From Nonomuraea solani (GTDB lineage: Bacteria; Actinomycetota; Actinomycetes; Streptosporangiales; Streptosporangiaceae), in contig NZ_FNVT01000014.1 in the NCBI RefSeq assembly GCF_900108335.1, positions 245,004 through 309,003 on the forward strand: a stretch of DNA of 64,000 nucleotides. Reading direction: 5' to 3'. The position numbers and the translations under genes were made by a program. Shown here one piece after another: positions 51,660-60,375 of this stretch (its first letter is position 1; every line of letters begins with the position of its first letter). The notes below the pieces were generated by a model that did no database searches, had not been told where the DNA came from, and was given only the letters and a program-made list of their open reading frames with translations.

Positions 51660-53744
51660 TCATCGGGCGGAACGGATCTGGAAAACACGGGCCGCGACCG
51701 GCTCGTCGTCGTGTGAGGTGAGCGTGAGCACGCCGGACTCCCACGTGTGGTCCCACGCGGGCAGGTGCCGGGGGTAGCGGACGTCGATCTCGACGGGGTG
51801 GCCGGCCAGGTGCGGCAGCGGCAGCCGTACCTCGCCCGCCCCGCCCCGGCGCCACACCCCCAGGTACGTGGTGTCGCCGTCGCGCAGGCCGAGCGCGAGC
51901 CACGGGTCGTCCCAGCGGGGCAGGCCGAGCGGCCACACCGGCACGGCCCTGGCCAGGCCGGCGCGCATGTCCCGGTGCACGCGCACGGCGTCGCGTACGG
52001 CCTCCACCTGGGCCGGTCGCATCAGGTTCAGGTGGCCGGACAGGTAGAGCCGGCCGAGCAGGCCGGTGCACAGGGTGAAGGCCAGCTCCTCGTCCGACAT
52101 GGCGGGCTGCGGATAGGCCCAGTTCGCCGACTGCTCCGGCAGCACCGACATCGGCGCGGCCACCGCGATCGGCGGGTAGAGGCGGAAGTCCTGCTGGTCG
52201 CTGGTGGACTGCAACTGCAGCCGGGACAGCATCGCGTAGTCCATGCGCATGGCGCCGGACGCGCAGTTCTCCAGGATCAGGCCGGGATGCCGGTCGAGCA
52301 CGCCGTCCAGCCAGGCCAGGTGCGCCCGGTTGTGCCCGAGCAGGCCGTCGCCCGCGCCGGTGGCGGCCAGGTCGGTGCCCGCGCCCGGGTCGATGTTGTA
52401 GTCGAGCTTGAAGTAGCCGACGCCCAGCTCCTCCACCAGCCGGTCCACCACCTGGTCCAGGTGCGCGACCGCGCGGGGGTTGCGCAGGTCCAGGTGGTAG
52501 CGGCCGTGTTCGAGCAGCCGTACGCCGCCGCGCTGCAGGAACGCCTCCGGCGGCAGCTTGTCGGCCATGGGGCTGCGCACCCCGATCACCTCGGGCTCCA
52601 GCCACAGCCCCGGCACCATGCCCAGCTCCCTGATGCGGCCGAGGACCTCCTCGATGCCGCGCGGGAAACGCGACTGCGAGGGCTGCCACTCGCCGACGCT
52701 GTCCCACCAGGCGCCGCCGTCGTCGTACCATCCGGCGTCAACGCAGAACACCTCCGCGCCCGCGCCGGCGGCGGCCTCGATCAGCGGCAGCAGCTTGGCC
52801 GTGGTCGGGTCGCCCATCAGCGTGTTCATGTAGTCGTTGAACACCACCGGCAGCCGCTCCCGGTCCGGATGCGGCCGCACGATCGCCCGCCGGTGCGCGG
52901 TGAGCGCGGCGGCGGCCCCTTCGAGGCCGTCGCCGGACACCGCGACCGACACCGGCACCGTGGTGAACGACTCGCCGGGCTCCAGCCGGTGCTGCCACTG
53001 GTGGTCGAGGTCGGTGGGGCCGAGCAGCGCGACGTACGGGCCGTCGAGCCGCTCGCCCACCTCCCAGCGCCAGGGGCCGTTGTGCTCGATCTGCCACAGC
53101 CACGCCCGCCCGCTCTCGCGGTCAATCAGCCCGGCCGTCGGCAGCGGGCCGCCGGTGGACCAGGTGCCGGTGCCGGCGACGGCCAGCACGCCCCGGCCGT
53201 CCTGCCCGTGCGCGGCCAGCCGCAGATCCGGTACGGCCGCGCGCAGCGGTTCCCGCCTCCACCGGCTCTCGCCGAGCCACTCGCTGTCGCCCCGCACCAC
53301 GTCGGCGGCGTCCGCCGTACCGGCGAAGGTCGCCGCGAACGACGTCACCCCCAGCAGCAGCGCGGGCTCCGTGCCCCGGTTGGTCACCGTCGTCCACGTC
53401 TGGAACGCCCCCACGCCGTCGGCCGAGCGCAGGAACACCTCCGCGTCCAGCCCGCTGCCGGCGTCGTGCAGGTCCACCCGCAGCACGTGCCAGACACCCT
53501 CCCTGCGCTGGTCGCAGCCCCGGTAGGCGAGGCGGCGGCCGATCGCGCTCTGGGAGAAGCGGTGCGAGGCGCGCGCCCGGCCCGTACCGGGAAGCAGCAG
53601 CTCCACCAGCGGCTGCGTCGTTCTGGGCCGGTGCTCGGCGGCGCCACCGGACAGTGATCGCACGCCGACGGGGCCGTCGGGCGACACGTCCAGCACGACG
53701 CGCAGGCTCGGGTGACCCCAGACCACGCTGGTGTTCATTGACAT
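51660..53744 (-). CDS. GH36 alpha-galactosidase
   Basis: 694 residues, in the GH36 range. Nucleophile Asp lies in YFKLDYN and the acid/base Asp in LQSTSDQQDFR; the conserved WxxD-type loop FCVDAGWYDDGGAWW and CASGAMRMDYAML also fit. N-terminal beta-sandwich ~1-290, barrel ~300-600, C-terminal sheet. No signal peptide, so it acts on imported oligosaccharide. It hydrolyses terminal alpha-galactose. AGGAG precedes the ATG at 53744; the second Met (53738) is possible. Confidence 0.93.
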   Translation of the reverse strand: MSMNTSVVWGHPSLRVVLDVSPDGPVGVRSLSGGAAEHRPRTTQPLVELLLPGTGRARASHRFSQSAIGRRLAYRGCDQRREGVWHVLRVDLHDAGSGLDAEVFLRSADGVGAFQTWTTVTNRGTEPALLLGVTSFAATFAGTADAADVVRGDSEWLGESRWRREPLRAAVPDLRLAAHGQDGRGVLAVAGTGTWSTGGPLPTAGLIDRESGRAWLWQIEHNGPWRWEVGERLDGPYVALLGPTDLDHQWQHRLEPGESFTTVPVSVAVSGDGLEGAAAALTAHRRAIVRPHPDRERLPVVFNDYMNTLMGDPTTAKLLPLIEAAAGAGAEVFCVDAGWYDDGGAWWDSVGEWQPSQSRFPRGIEEVLGRIRELGMVPGLWLEPEVIGVRSPMADKLPPEAFLQRGGVRLLEHGRYHLDLRNPRAVAHLDQVVDRLVEELGVGYFKLDYNIDPGAGTDLAATGAGDGLLGHNRAHLAWLDGVLDRHPGLILENCASGAMRMDYAMLSRLQLQSTSDQQDFRLYPPIAVAAPMSVLPEQSANWAYPQPAMSDEELAFTLCTGLLGRLYLSGHLNLMRPAQVEAVRDAVRVHRDMRAGLARAVPVWPLGLPRWDDPWLALGLRDGDTTYLGVWRRGGAGEVRLPLPHLAGHPVEIDVRYPRHLPAWDHTWESGVLTLTSHDDEPVAARVFQIRSAR

Positions 53745-53768
53745 GCTGCTCCTTGTTCTGTGCGGAAC

Positions 53769-55916
53769 TCAGCCGACGGGTGCGGCGATCTGGATGCGGT
53801 CGAGGTCGGGGGCGTAGCCGGCGGAGGCGTTGCCGAACGTGATCGTGTTCGCCCCCGCGGCCAGGTCGACGTCCACGACCGTGGTGCGGTAGTTCGACCA
53901 GCCGAGCGTGTTGCGGAAGAAGTGCCGCCGGCCGGCGCCGCCGTTGACGCTGATGTCGGCGTAGCGGTCGACGATGTTGCTGTTGTAGTTGGTGGCGCCC
54001 TCGCCCAGCTCACCGTTGGCGTAGGTGACGACCATGCGGTAGCGGCCGGCGGACGGGACCGTCACGTTGTTGAAGCGCAGCGTGTTGGCCGCCCCGGCGC
54101 CGACATATCCGACATAGCTACCGCCGGAGGCCGCCGAGTTCGCCGCCACCCTGGCCGCGCCGCCGAGCGTGTTGGCCGACGACTCGGCCTGGTAGGCGGT
54201 GACGGTGCCGGTGGTGGGTGTGACGTCGAGGTAGTCGATGTTGACCGCGTCGCGGTCGTCGCTCGCGTACGCGTTGACGTCCACCCGGTTGATGCCGGCG
54301 CTCAGGAACACCTTCGTGGTGACCGTGTTCCAGGTGTTCCAGTCGGCGGTGCCGGGCAGCGCGACGTCGGTGAGGTCGGAGCCGTTGAGCCGCAGCCGCA
54401 CCGACCGGGCCGCCGGGGCGCCCGTGTACGGACCGGCCGAGTAGCGCAGGGCCAGGTTGTAGTAGCCGTCGTCCGGCGCCGTCACCACGAACTTCGTGCT
54501 CGCGGTGGTGCTGGCGCCGTAGCCCTCGGAGAACGAGGTGCCGGAATAGCCGGTGTTCGCCCCGTACGTGACGCGGGCCGAGCCGGCCAGGGCCGCGTAC
54601 TCCGCCTCGTACCGGGAGCCCGCCGCCGACAGATCCTTGTCCGGCGTCACGATCACGTGATACGCCGACGTGCCCTTCAGCCCGGTCAGCGGGATCGTGA
54701 TCTGCCCGCCGGAGGCCGTGAAGTCCGACTCCGTCACCCGGTACGGGCCGGGGGAGGGGTTCAGGCCCGTGGTGTCCACGCCCCAGACCGTCGCGTGCAC
54801 CCTGCCGCCCAGGGCCGGAGGGATGCCCTTGACGACCAGGTTCGTGTCGTAGGTGCCGCTCGCCGGGTTGTTGCCGCCGAAGATCACCCGGGCCTGCTTC
54901 TTGTCCGGGTCGTACGCGGCCAGCCCCTGCAGCGAGCCGGTCGGCGCGGGCGGGGTGACGGCGACCGTGGTGCCGGTCAGGTCGCCGTACCACTTGTACA
55001 GCCACCATCCGCCGGTCGCCTGGTTGTTCCTGGTGACCAGGTCGTTGAGCCCGCCGGCCGTCGTCCAGTAGGCCAGGCAGCCGTCGACCTTGCTGTTCTC
55101 GAACTTGGCCACGAACTGCACCAGGTTGCCCGGCACGCCCAGGTCGCCCGAGAACCGGCCGTACTCGTTGATCGTGATGGGCCGCGGGCTGATCCCGAGG
55201 CTCGACTCCATCGCCCGGTAGTCGGCGTAGTGGTTCTGCCAGCCGGTGAAGAAGTCGTCGCCGAGCTCGTGCCAGGTGGTGACGTGCGGCAGGACGTTGT
55301 TGTCGCGGGCGAACGTCATGAACGTGCGCAGGTCGGCCGAGCGGTAGGCGGCGAAGTTCGGGCCGGCGATGCGGGCGCCGGGGTCGATGGAGCGGATGCG
55401 CTGGTAGACGGTCTTGTAGGCGTTGAGGAAGGCGGTCAGGTTGCCGGCGTACCAGATCTGGTCGGGCTCGTTGAAGGGCACGTAGACGTACGAGGCGCGG
55501 TACGGGTCCGCGACCACCTTCCTGGTCATCGTGTCGACCTTGGCCAGGTAGTCGTTGAGGCCGAGGTTCTCGTACGGCCACTGCTTGTAGATGTCCTGCA
55601 TGTAGATCTGGATGTCGCGGCCGCCGGCCCGCTTGAACATGGGGGCGATCTTCAGCGCGTCACCGTTCGGGTGCTGCAGGCCGTCGGGCGCCTTCTGGGC
55701 GGTGACCTGGGGCTTCAGGGCGGCGAGCATGGTCTCGTTCGGGATGCCCTCGTCGCCGAGGCCGTACAGGAAGCCGGTGGCGCCGTACCGCAGGGCGCCC
55801 GTCGAGGTCGCGAGGTCGACCACGAACGTGGACGCGGCCACGGCCGGGGTCGCGGGCAGCAGGCTCACCACAAGGGCCGCCACCAGTGCCGCCGACAGGA
55901 CATTCTTCCTCCTCAT
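53769..55916 (-). CDS. Secreted clan GH-A hydrolase with two CBM6/35-type modules
   Basis: 715 residues. Sec signal peptide MRRKNVLSAALVAALVVSLL ending AVAA. The TIM barrel (~35-340) carries YVPFNEPDQIWY (acid/base Glu) and ITINEYGRF (nucleophile Glu); closest resemblance GH39/GH30-like, family not certain. After a beta domain (~345-465) two carbohydrate-binding modules follow: YEAEYAALAGSARVTYG to NIDYLDVTP (~475-595) and YQAESSANTLGGAARVA to LDRIQI (~600-713). It probably cuts extracellular polysaccharide for the importer downstream. AAGGAGG before the ATG; two palindromes upstream. Confidence 0.85.
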   Translation of the reverse strand: MRRKNVLSAALVAALVVSLLPATPAVAASTFVVDLATSTGALRYGATGFLYGLGDEGIPNETMLAALKPQVTAQKAPDGLQHPNGDALKIAPMFKRAGGRDIQIYMQDIYKQWPYENLGLNDYLAKVDTMTRKVVADPYRASYVYVPFNEPDQIWYAGNLTAFLNAYKTVYQRIRSIDPGARIAGPNFAAYRSADLRTFMTFARDNNVLPHVTTWHELGDDFFTGWQNHYADYRAMESSLGISPRPITINEYGRFSGDLGVPGNLVQFVAKFENSKVDGCLAYWTTAGGLNDLVTRNNQATGGWWLYKWYGDLTGTTVAVTPPAPTGSLQGLAAYDPDKKQARVIFGGNNPASGTYDTNLVVKGIPPALGGRVHATVWGVDTTGLNPSPGPYRVTESDFTASGGQITIPLTGLKGTSAYHVIVTPDKDLSAAGSRYEAEYAALAGSARVTYGANTGYSGTSFSEGYGASTTASTKFVVTAPDDGYYNLALRYSAGPYTGAPAARSVRLRLNGSDLTDVALPGTADWNTWNTVTTKVFLSAGINRVDVNAYASDDRDAVNIDYLDVTPTTGTVTAYQAESSANTLGGAARVAANSAASGGSYVGYVGAGAANTLRFNNVTVPSAGRYRMVVTYANGELGEGATNYNSNIVDRYADISVNGGAGRRHFFRNTLGWSNYRTTVVDVDLAAGANTITFGNASAGYAPDLDRIQIAAPVG

Positions 55917-55956
55917 GACAAACAACCTCCTTGCTGCTGGGGGGTTGGAGGTGCTC

Positions 55957-55998
55957 ATGTGACCGGTCACATCTTCTGCATGAGTGTGAACGGTCACA
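55957..55998. promoter_or_regulatory. Two tandem TGTGA-N4-TCACA operators
   Basis: ATGTGACCGGTCACAT (55957-55972) is a perfect 16-bp palindrome. TGTGAACGGTCACA (55985-55998) is the same core with one change. Centres are 27 bp apart, in front of the alpha-galactoside operon. No regulator gene is adjacent, so the cognate repressor (LacI-, GntR- or ROK-type) is encoded elsewhere. Confidence 0.75.
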
Positions 55999-56029
55999 TG
56001 CGAGGAGAAAAGGGGGCGTTACCAGGTTG

Positions 56030-56959
56030 TTACCGCTCGGTTTCAGGCCGGCGCGCCTGGTTCGCCTCGCGGACGACCGCCCAGACGTCCGCCACCGGCC
56101 CCAGGTGCCCGAGCTTGTCGGGGTTGATCACCGCGCGGATCGCCTGAACCTGCCCGTCGAGGATGTCGAGCGCCCAGATGTTGACGATCTTGCCGTCCCG
56201 GTCGCGGAAGATCGCGCCCGGCTGGCCGTTCACCTCGTGCGGCTCCACGACGCCGCCGATCCGGACGAACGGGGTGACGATCGCCGCCAGCGTCCTGGCC
56301 ACGTTCTCGGCGCCGAAGACGCCCTTGCCCCACAGCGGCGCCTTGCCCCCGCTGTCGCCCACCATCGCCACGTCGGCGGCCAGCAGCTCCCGCAGCCCGT
56401 CGACGTTCCCTTCCCGGAAGGCGTCGAAGAACCGTACGGCCAGCGCCTCCCGCTCCCGGCGGTCGGTCGCGAACCGGGCGCGGCCCGCGTCCATGTGGCG
56501 GCGCGCCCGCACCGCGAGCTGGCGGCACGCCGCCTCCGAGCGCCCCACCGCCGACGCGACCTCGCCGAAGCCGAACCCGAACACCTCCCGCAGGACGAAG
56601 ACCGCGCGTTCGAGCGGGCTGAGCCGCTCCAGCAGCAGCAGGGCCGCCATCGACACCGAGTCGGCCAGTTCCGCCGACCGCTCCGGATCCTCGTACGGAT
56701 CGGCCAGCAGCGGCTCGGGGAACCACCGCCCCGTGTAGTCCTCCCGCCGGACGCGCGCCGAGCGCAGCACATCGATCGAGACCCGGGTCACCACGGCCGA
56801 CAGGAACGCCTTGACCGACGCGGGCCGTGCCGGCGACGCCTCATAGCGCAGCCACGTCTCCTGAACCGCGTCCTCGGCCTCGCTCACGCTGCCGAGCACC
56901 CGGTAGGCGATCGAGAACAGCAGCGGCCGCAACTCCTCGAACTCCTCGGCCCGCCTCAC
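56030..56959 (-). CDS. ECF41-type extracytoplasmic-function sigma factor
   Basis: 309 residues, about 100 longer than ordinary ECFs. Sigma2 domain ~5-75 (LLFSIAYRVLGSVSEAEDAVQETWLR in two parts), sigma4 ~110-165 (LSPLERAVFVLREVFGFGFGEVA), then a SnoaL-like C-terminal domain with GKIVNIWALDILDGQ and NPDKL, the motif known to regulate ECF41 activity instead of an anti-sigma factor. GTG overlaps the stop of the upstream epimerase gene (GTGA), so both are one transcript; ECF41 factors are typically linked to such oxidoreductase genes. Confidence 0.9.
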   Translation of the reverse strand: MRRAEEFEELRPLLFSIAYRVLGSVSEAEDAVQETWLRYEASPARPASVKAFLSAVVTRVSIDVLRSARVRREDYTGRWFPEPLLADPYEDPERSAELADSVSMAALLLLERLSPLERAVFVLREVFGFGFGEVASAVGRSEAACRQLAVRARRHMDAGRARFATDRREREALAVRFFDAFREGNVDGLRELLAADVAMVGDSGGKAPLWGKGVFGAENVARTLAAIVTPFVRIGGVVEPHEVNGQPGAIFRDRDGKIVNIWALDILDGQVQAIRAVINPDKLGHLGPVADVWAVVREANQARRPETER

Positions 56960-57867
56960 GCCAGCTCCGCCTTGAAGCCCTGGCGCCAGGACGGATAGCG
57001 CAGCCGCCAGCCGAGCTCCCGCTTGGCCTTGGCGTTGGAGAAGCCGCGCCCCTCCATCATCATGGCCACCGCCGTTCTTCCGGCGAGGGGCCGGGCCAGC
57101 CAGGTGGGGACCCGCATCGGCGGTTTCGCTCCCGCGCACGCGGCCAGGTGGGGGAGCCACTCGGCGGCCGGGGCGGGCTCGTCGTCGACGATGTTGAACA
57201 CGCCCTTCACCTGGCGCTCCACGGCCAAGACGGTGGCGGCGGCCGCGTCGTCGAGGTGCACCCACGAGCTGTGGCCACGGCCGTCCCCGACGACCGGGTA
57301 CTGCCGCTTGCGTACGAGCTCGACCTGATCGTCGGTGGCGCCAGGCCCGTAGAACGCGCCGTACCGCAGGACCGCGCCACCGGCCCGGAGCACCACGTCC
57401 TCGAGGTGGCGGATCGCCTCCGCCCCCTTGCCCGTGCTCGTCGGGTCCAGCGGGTCCTCCTCGGTCTTGATCCATCCACCGGTACGGATGCCGTTCCACG
57501 AGGCGTAGCTCTGCGCGACGAAGTGGGACACACCGGTCGCCTGGGCGGCGGCGAGAAGGTGGTCCGTCCCCTCGGTGCGCAGCCGGTTGGTGGTGGCGAA
57601 CCAGCGGTCGAAGTGCTTGATGTCGGGCTTGCCGGAGATGGCGGTCATCTGGTGCACGATCACGTCCGGCCGGGCCTGGCCCACCGCCTCACCCACCGAC
57701 GCCGCGTCCAGCCCGTCCATCACGACCGCCTCGGCGCCCAACCGCTCCAGCAGGCCCCGCTTGGCCGGGCTCGTCGTCGTCGCCGTCACCTGGTGGCCCC
57801 AGGCGACCAGTTGCGGCACCAGCCGCCGTCCCAGCACCCCGGCTCCACCGGCCACGAATACCCGCAT
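56956..57867 (-). CDS. NAD-dependent epimerase/dehydratase-family protein (ECF41 partner)
   Basis: 303 residues. Extended SDR: dinucleotide motif VFVAGGAGVLGRRLVPQL. The usual catalytic YxxxK is not obvious, since the region reads SYASWNGIRTGGW; so it may bind rather than turn over substrate. Downstream WVHLDDAAAATVLAVE is typical of the family. ATG at 57867 has GGAAGGTG upstream. It lies behind a match to the ECF41 promoter, implying activation by the sigma factor encoded immediately downstream. Confidence 0.85.
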   Translation of the reverse strand: MRVFVAGGAGVLGRRLVPQLVAWGHQVTATTTSPAKRGLLERLGAEAVVMDGLDAASVGEAVGQARPDVIVHQMTAISGKPDIKHFDRWFATTNRLRTEGTDHLLAAAQATGVSHFVAQSYASWNGIRTGGWIKTEEDPLDPTSTGKGAEAIRHLEDVVLRAGGAVLRYGAFYGPGATDDQVELVRKRQYPVVGDGRGHSSWVHLDDAAAATVLAVERQVKGVFNIVDDEPAPAAEWLPHLAACAGAKPPMRVPTWLARPLAGRTAVAMMMEGRGFSNAKAKRELGWRLRYPSWRQGFKAELA

Positions 57868-57904
57868 GATCATCACCTTCCAGATCGCCGTCTTCGAGAC
57901 CTGA

Positions 57905-57932
57905 GACGAGACGACCCGGTCGTTCTGTGACA
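57905..57932 (-). promoter_or_regulatory. Predicted ECF41-dependent autoregulated promoter
   Basis: On the minus strand TGTCACA (57932-57926) and CGTC (57908-57905) are separated by 17 bp, matching the reported ECF41 consensus of TGTCACA at -35 and CGTC at -10. A second CGTC (57913-57910) lies five bases closer. The expected start site gives a ~30-nt leader to the epimerase ATG. Confidence 0.75.
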
Positions 57933-57958
57933 TGGGTGGTATCTCCTGCGGCGCTTCG

Positions 57959-57972
57959 ATAGCGGTCGCTAT
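57959..57972. promoter_or_regulatory. Inverted repeat in divergent promoter region
   Basis: ATAGCG-GT-CGCTAT: perfect 6-base arms, about 50 bp before the 58023 reductase gene. Likely an operator of an unlinked regulator for the reductase/epoxide-hydrolase operon. Confidence 0.45.
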
Positions 57973-58022
57973 TTCGTATGTAGCGCCTCCTGTTCGGAAC
58001 ACTCACCAGACAGGAGACACGC

Positions 58023-58841
58023 ATGACGATTCTCGTGACCGGGGCCACGGGGACGGTGGGACGCCAGATCGTGGCCCAGCTCGTCGAGCGCGGCGAACGC
58101 GTACGCGCGCTGACCAGGAATCCGGCGAAGGCCACGTTCCCCGACTCCGTCGAGGTGGCCTGCGGCGACCTGGCCTCGCCGCAGACGCTGGCCCCGGCAC
58201 TGGAGGGCGTGACGGGACTGCACCTGATCACCCTCGGCGGCGACGACCATGCGCCGCTGGCGACCGGGCCCGAGCTGGTCGAGCTGGCGGCGAAGGCGGG
58301 CGTGACGCGGGTCAGCGTGCTGAGCAGCTGGGACGAGGGCTCGGTCGAGGAGGCCCTGCGCGCCGGGGACCTGGGCTGGACGCAGTTGCAGTGCGTCGAG
58401 TTCATGGCCAACGCGTTCGACTGGGTCGATTCCATCCGCGAGGAGGGGGTCGTCCGGGTCTTCGGCGACCATCCCGGCGCGGTGGTACACGAGGCGGACA
58501 TCGCCGCCGTCGCTGTGAGCGCGCTGGTCGAGGAGGGGCATGCCGGGAAGGCGTACCTGATCACCGGTCCGCAGGCGCTGACGCCCGCCGAGCGGGTACG
58601 CCTGATCGGTGCGGCCATCGGGCGGGATCTCCGGTTCGAGGAACTGGACGAGGAGGGATACCGGGCCTCGATGGCGGCCGTGGGGGTGCCCGAGGACATG
58701 ATCGAGTTCGGGGTGCAGCTCGGTGTCAATCCGCCCGAGGCCGGCTCCGTCGTCCTGCCGACCGTGGAGCAGGTCACCGGCCGCCCCGGGCGCACGTTCG
58801 CCCAGTGGGCCACCGAGAACGCCGCCGCCTTCGCAATCTGA
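58023..58841 (+). CDS. NmrA-like NAD(P)-binding reductase/regulator
   Basis: 272 residues. Atypical SDR: ILVTGATGTVGRQIVAQLVERG is the NADP motif; HLITLGGDDHAPLATG and VSVLSSWDE follow, with the C-terminal EAFGVQL-like helical part. Similar proteins act as NADPH-binding quinone or azo reductases or redox sensors. GGAG precedes the ATG. 16 bp before an epoxide hydrolase, so an operon with it, possibly for detoxification of reactive xenobiotics. Confidence 0.87.
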   Translation: MTILVTGATGTVGRQIVAQLVERGERVRALTRNPAKATFPDSVEVACGDLASPQTLAPALEGVTGLHLITLGGDDHAPLATGPELVELAAKAGVTRVSVLSSWDEGSVEEALRAGDLGWTQLQCVEFMANAFDWVDSIREEGVVRVFGDHPGAVVHEADIAAVAVSALVEEGHAGKAYLITGPQALTPAERVRLIGAAIGRDLRFEELDEEGYRASMAAVGVPEDMIEFGVQLGVNPPEAGSVVLPTVEQVTGRPGRTFAQWATENAAAFAI

Positions 58842-58857
58842 CCATTTTGGAGGGGAA

Positions 58858-60375
58858 ATGACCATTCAGCCTTACCGCATCGAGATTCCGCAGCAGGACC
58901 TGGACGACCTGCGTACCCGCCTGGCCATGACCCGCTGGCAGGACCAGCTCCCGGGGACCGGCTGGGAGCGCGGGGTGCCGCTGGATTACCTCAAGGAGCT
59001 GGCCGAGTACTGGCGTACGGGCTACGACTGGCGCGCGCACGAGGCCAGGCTCAACGAGCTGCCGCACTTCATGACCACCATTGACGGCCAGAACATCCAC
59101 TTCATCCACGTACGCTCCGACAACGCCGACGCGCTGCCGCTCATGCTCCTGCACGGCTGGCCGGGCTCGATCGTGGAGTTCCTGGGCGTCATCGAGCCGC
59201 TTTCGCGCGACTTCCACCTGGTCATCCCGTCGCTGCCCGGCTTCGGCTTCTCCACCCCGCTCTCGGGCCCCGGCTGGGACGCCGCCCGCGCCGGCAAGGC
59301 GTTCACGCGGTTGATGGCGATGCTCGGTTACTCACGGTACGGCGTACAGGGCGGAGACTCGGGTGCCTTCATCGCTCCCGAAATGGGCAAACACGAGCCC
59401 GACCGCATCGTCGGCATCCACCTGAACGCCGCGCTCACCTTTCCCATCGGGCAGGAGGGGGAGATGGACGGGCTGACGGAGGAGGAGCTGGCGCGCTGGA
59501 CCGCGATGGAGAACTCCAACGACGGCTACCTGCAGACGCAGTCGAAGCGGCCGCAGACGGTGTCGTACGGGCTGCACGATTCGCCGGTGGGGCAGCTCGC
59601 CTGGATCATGGAGAAGTTCAAGGAGCTGACGGAGCCGGTCGACGGCCTGCCGGAGGACTCCCTGGACCGCGACCTCATGCTCACCGACGTCACCATCTAC
59701 TGGCTGACGGGTACGGCTGGCTCGTCGGCGCAGTTCTACTACGAGAACATGAGCGCCGCCGACTGGGGCAGCGGGGACGATTCAGGCGACTGGAACGCCA
59801 CCACGGACGGTTCCGCCACCACCACGTGGGCCGCCTCGCCTCAGGCCGACCAGAAGACCACCTCGTGGACCGGCCAGGACACGTCCGACGGCGACCCCAC
59901 TGCGCCCACCAACGACCAGAACCTCACACCCAACGAACAGTTTGTTACCGGCGGCAGCGGCCAGGATGCCGCCGGCGATTGGCAAACCGCGACGGACGGC
60001 GACCAGGATGCCGCCGGCGGTTGGCAGACGGCCACGGGCGGCGGCCAGGGTGCGTCCGCAGGTTGGCAGGCCGCCGCTGGCAGCGGCGAGGATGCCGCCG
60101 GCGCCGGGCAGGGTGCCGCCGGTGGCGGATGGGGTGCCGCTGACGGCGGATGGGACGCGGCCGGGGCGGCGGACTGGGCTGCTGCGGCGCGGGGCACGGT
60201 CCCGACGGGCGTGCTGGTGTCCAAGGCATGCGACGTGACGATCCGCCGCTGGGCCGAACGGGACCACAACATCGTGCACTGGTCCGAGTACGACAAGGGC
60301 GGCCACTTCTTCGCCGCCGAACAGCCCGCCCTCTTCACCGAAGACGTCACCGCCTTCTTCGCCAAGCTCCGCTGA
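58858..60375 (+). CDS. Epoxide hydrolase (alpha/beta hydrolase) with ~140-aa repeat-rich insertion
   Basis: 505 residues, versus ~370-390 for the family. N-terminal lid segment IEIPQQDLDDLRTRLAMTRW, oxyanion motif HGWPGS, nucleophile D167 in GGDSGAF, and catalytic H483 in DKGGHFFAAEQP are intact. Between YYENMSAADWG (~301) and RGTVPTGVLVSKACDVTIRRWAE (from ~445), normally almost adjacent, lies a Gly/Ala/Asp/Gln/Trp-rich insert with 14-residue repeats (QDAAGGWQTATGGG type). The insertion is flanked by AADW on both sides. Core residues suggest activity is retained with a disordered loop. GGAGG precedes the ATG. Confidence 0.88.
   Translation: MTIQPYRIEIPQQDLDDLRTRLAMTRWQDQLPGTGWERGVPLDYLKELAEYWRTGYDWRAHEARLNELPHFMTTIDGQNIHFIHVRSDNADALPLMLLHGWPGSIVEFLGVIEPLSRDFHLVIPSLPGFGFSTPLSGPGWDAARAGKAFTRLMAMLGYSRYGVQGGDSGAFIAPEMGKHEPDRIVGIHLNAALTFPIGQEGEMDGLTEEELARWTAMENSNDGYLQTQSKRPQTVSYGLHDSPVGQLAWIMEKFKELTEPVDGLPEDSLDRDLMLTDVTIYWLTGTAGSSAQFYYENMSAADWGSGDDSGDWNATTDGSATTTWAASPQADQKTTSWTGQDTSDGDPTAPTNDQNLTPNEQFVTGGSGQDAAGDWQTATDGDQDAAGGWQTATGGGQGASAGWQAAAGSGEDAAGAGQGAAGGGWGAADGGWDAAGAADWAAAARGTVPTGVLVSKACDVTIRRWAERDHNIVHWSEYDKGGHFFAAEQPALFTEDVTAFFAKLR
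59962..60126. repeat. 42-bp coding minisatellite in epoxide hydrolase
   Basis: Units begin at 59962, 60004, 60046 and 60088 with CAGGATGCCGCCGGCG or variants, each 42 bp (14 codons) except the last, shorter one. They encode QDAAGDWQTATDGD-like peptides and keep frame. Confidence 0.88.
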
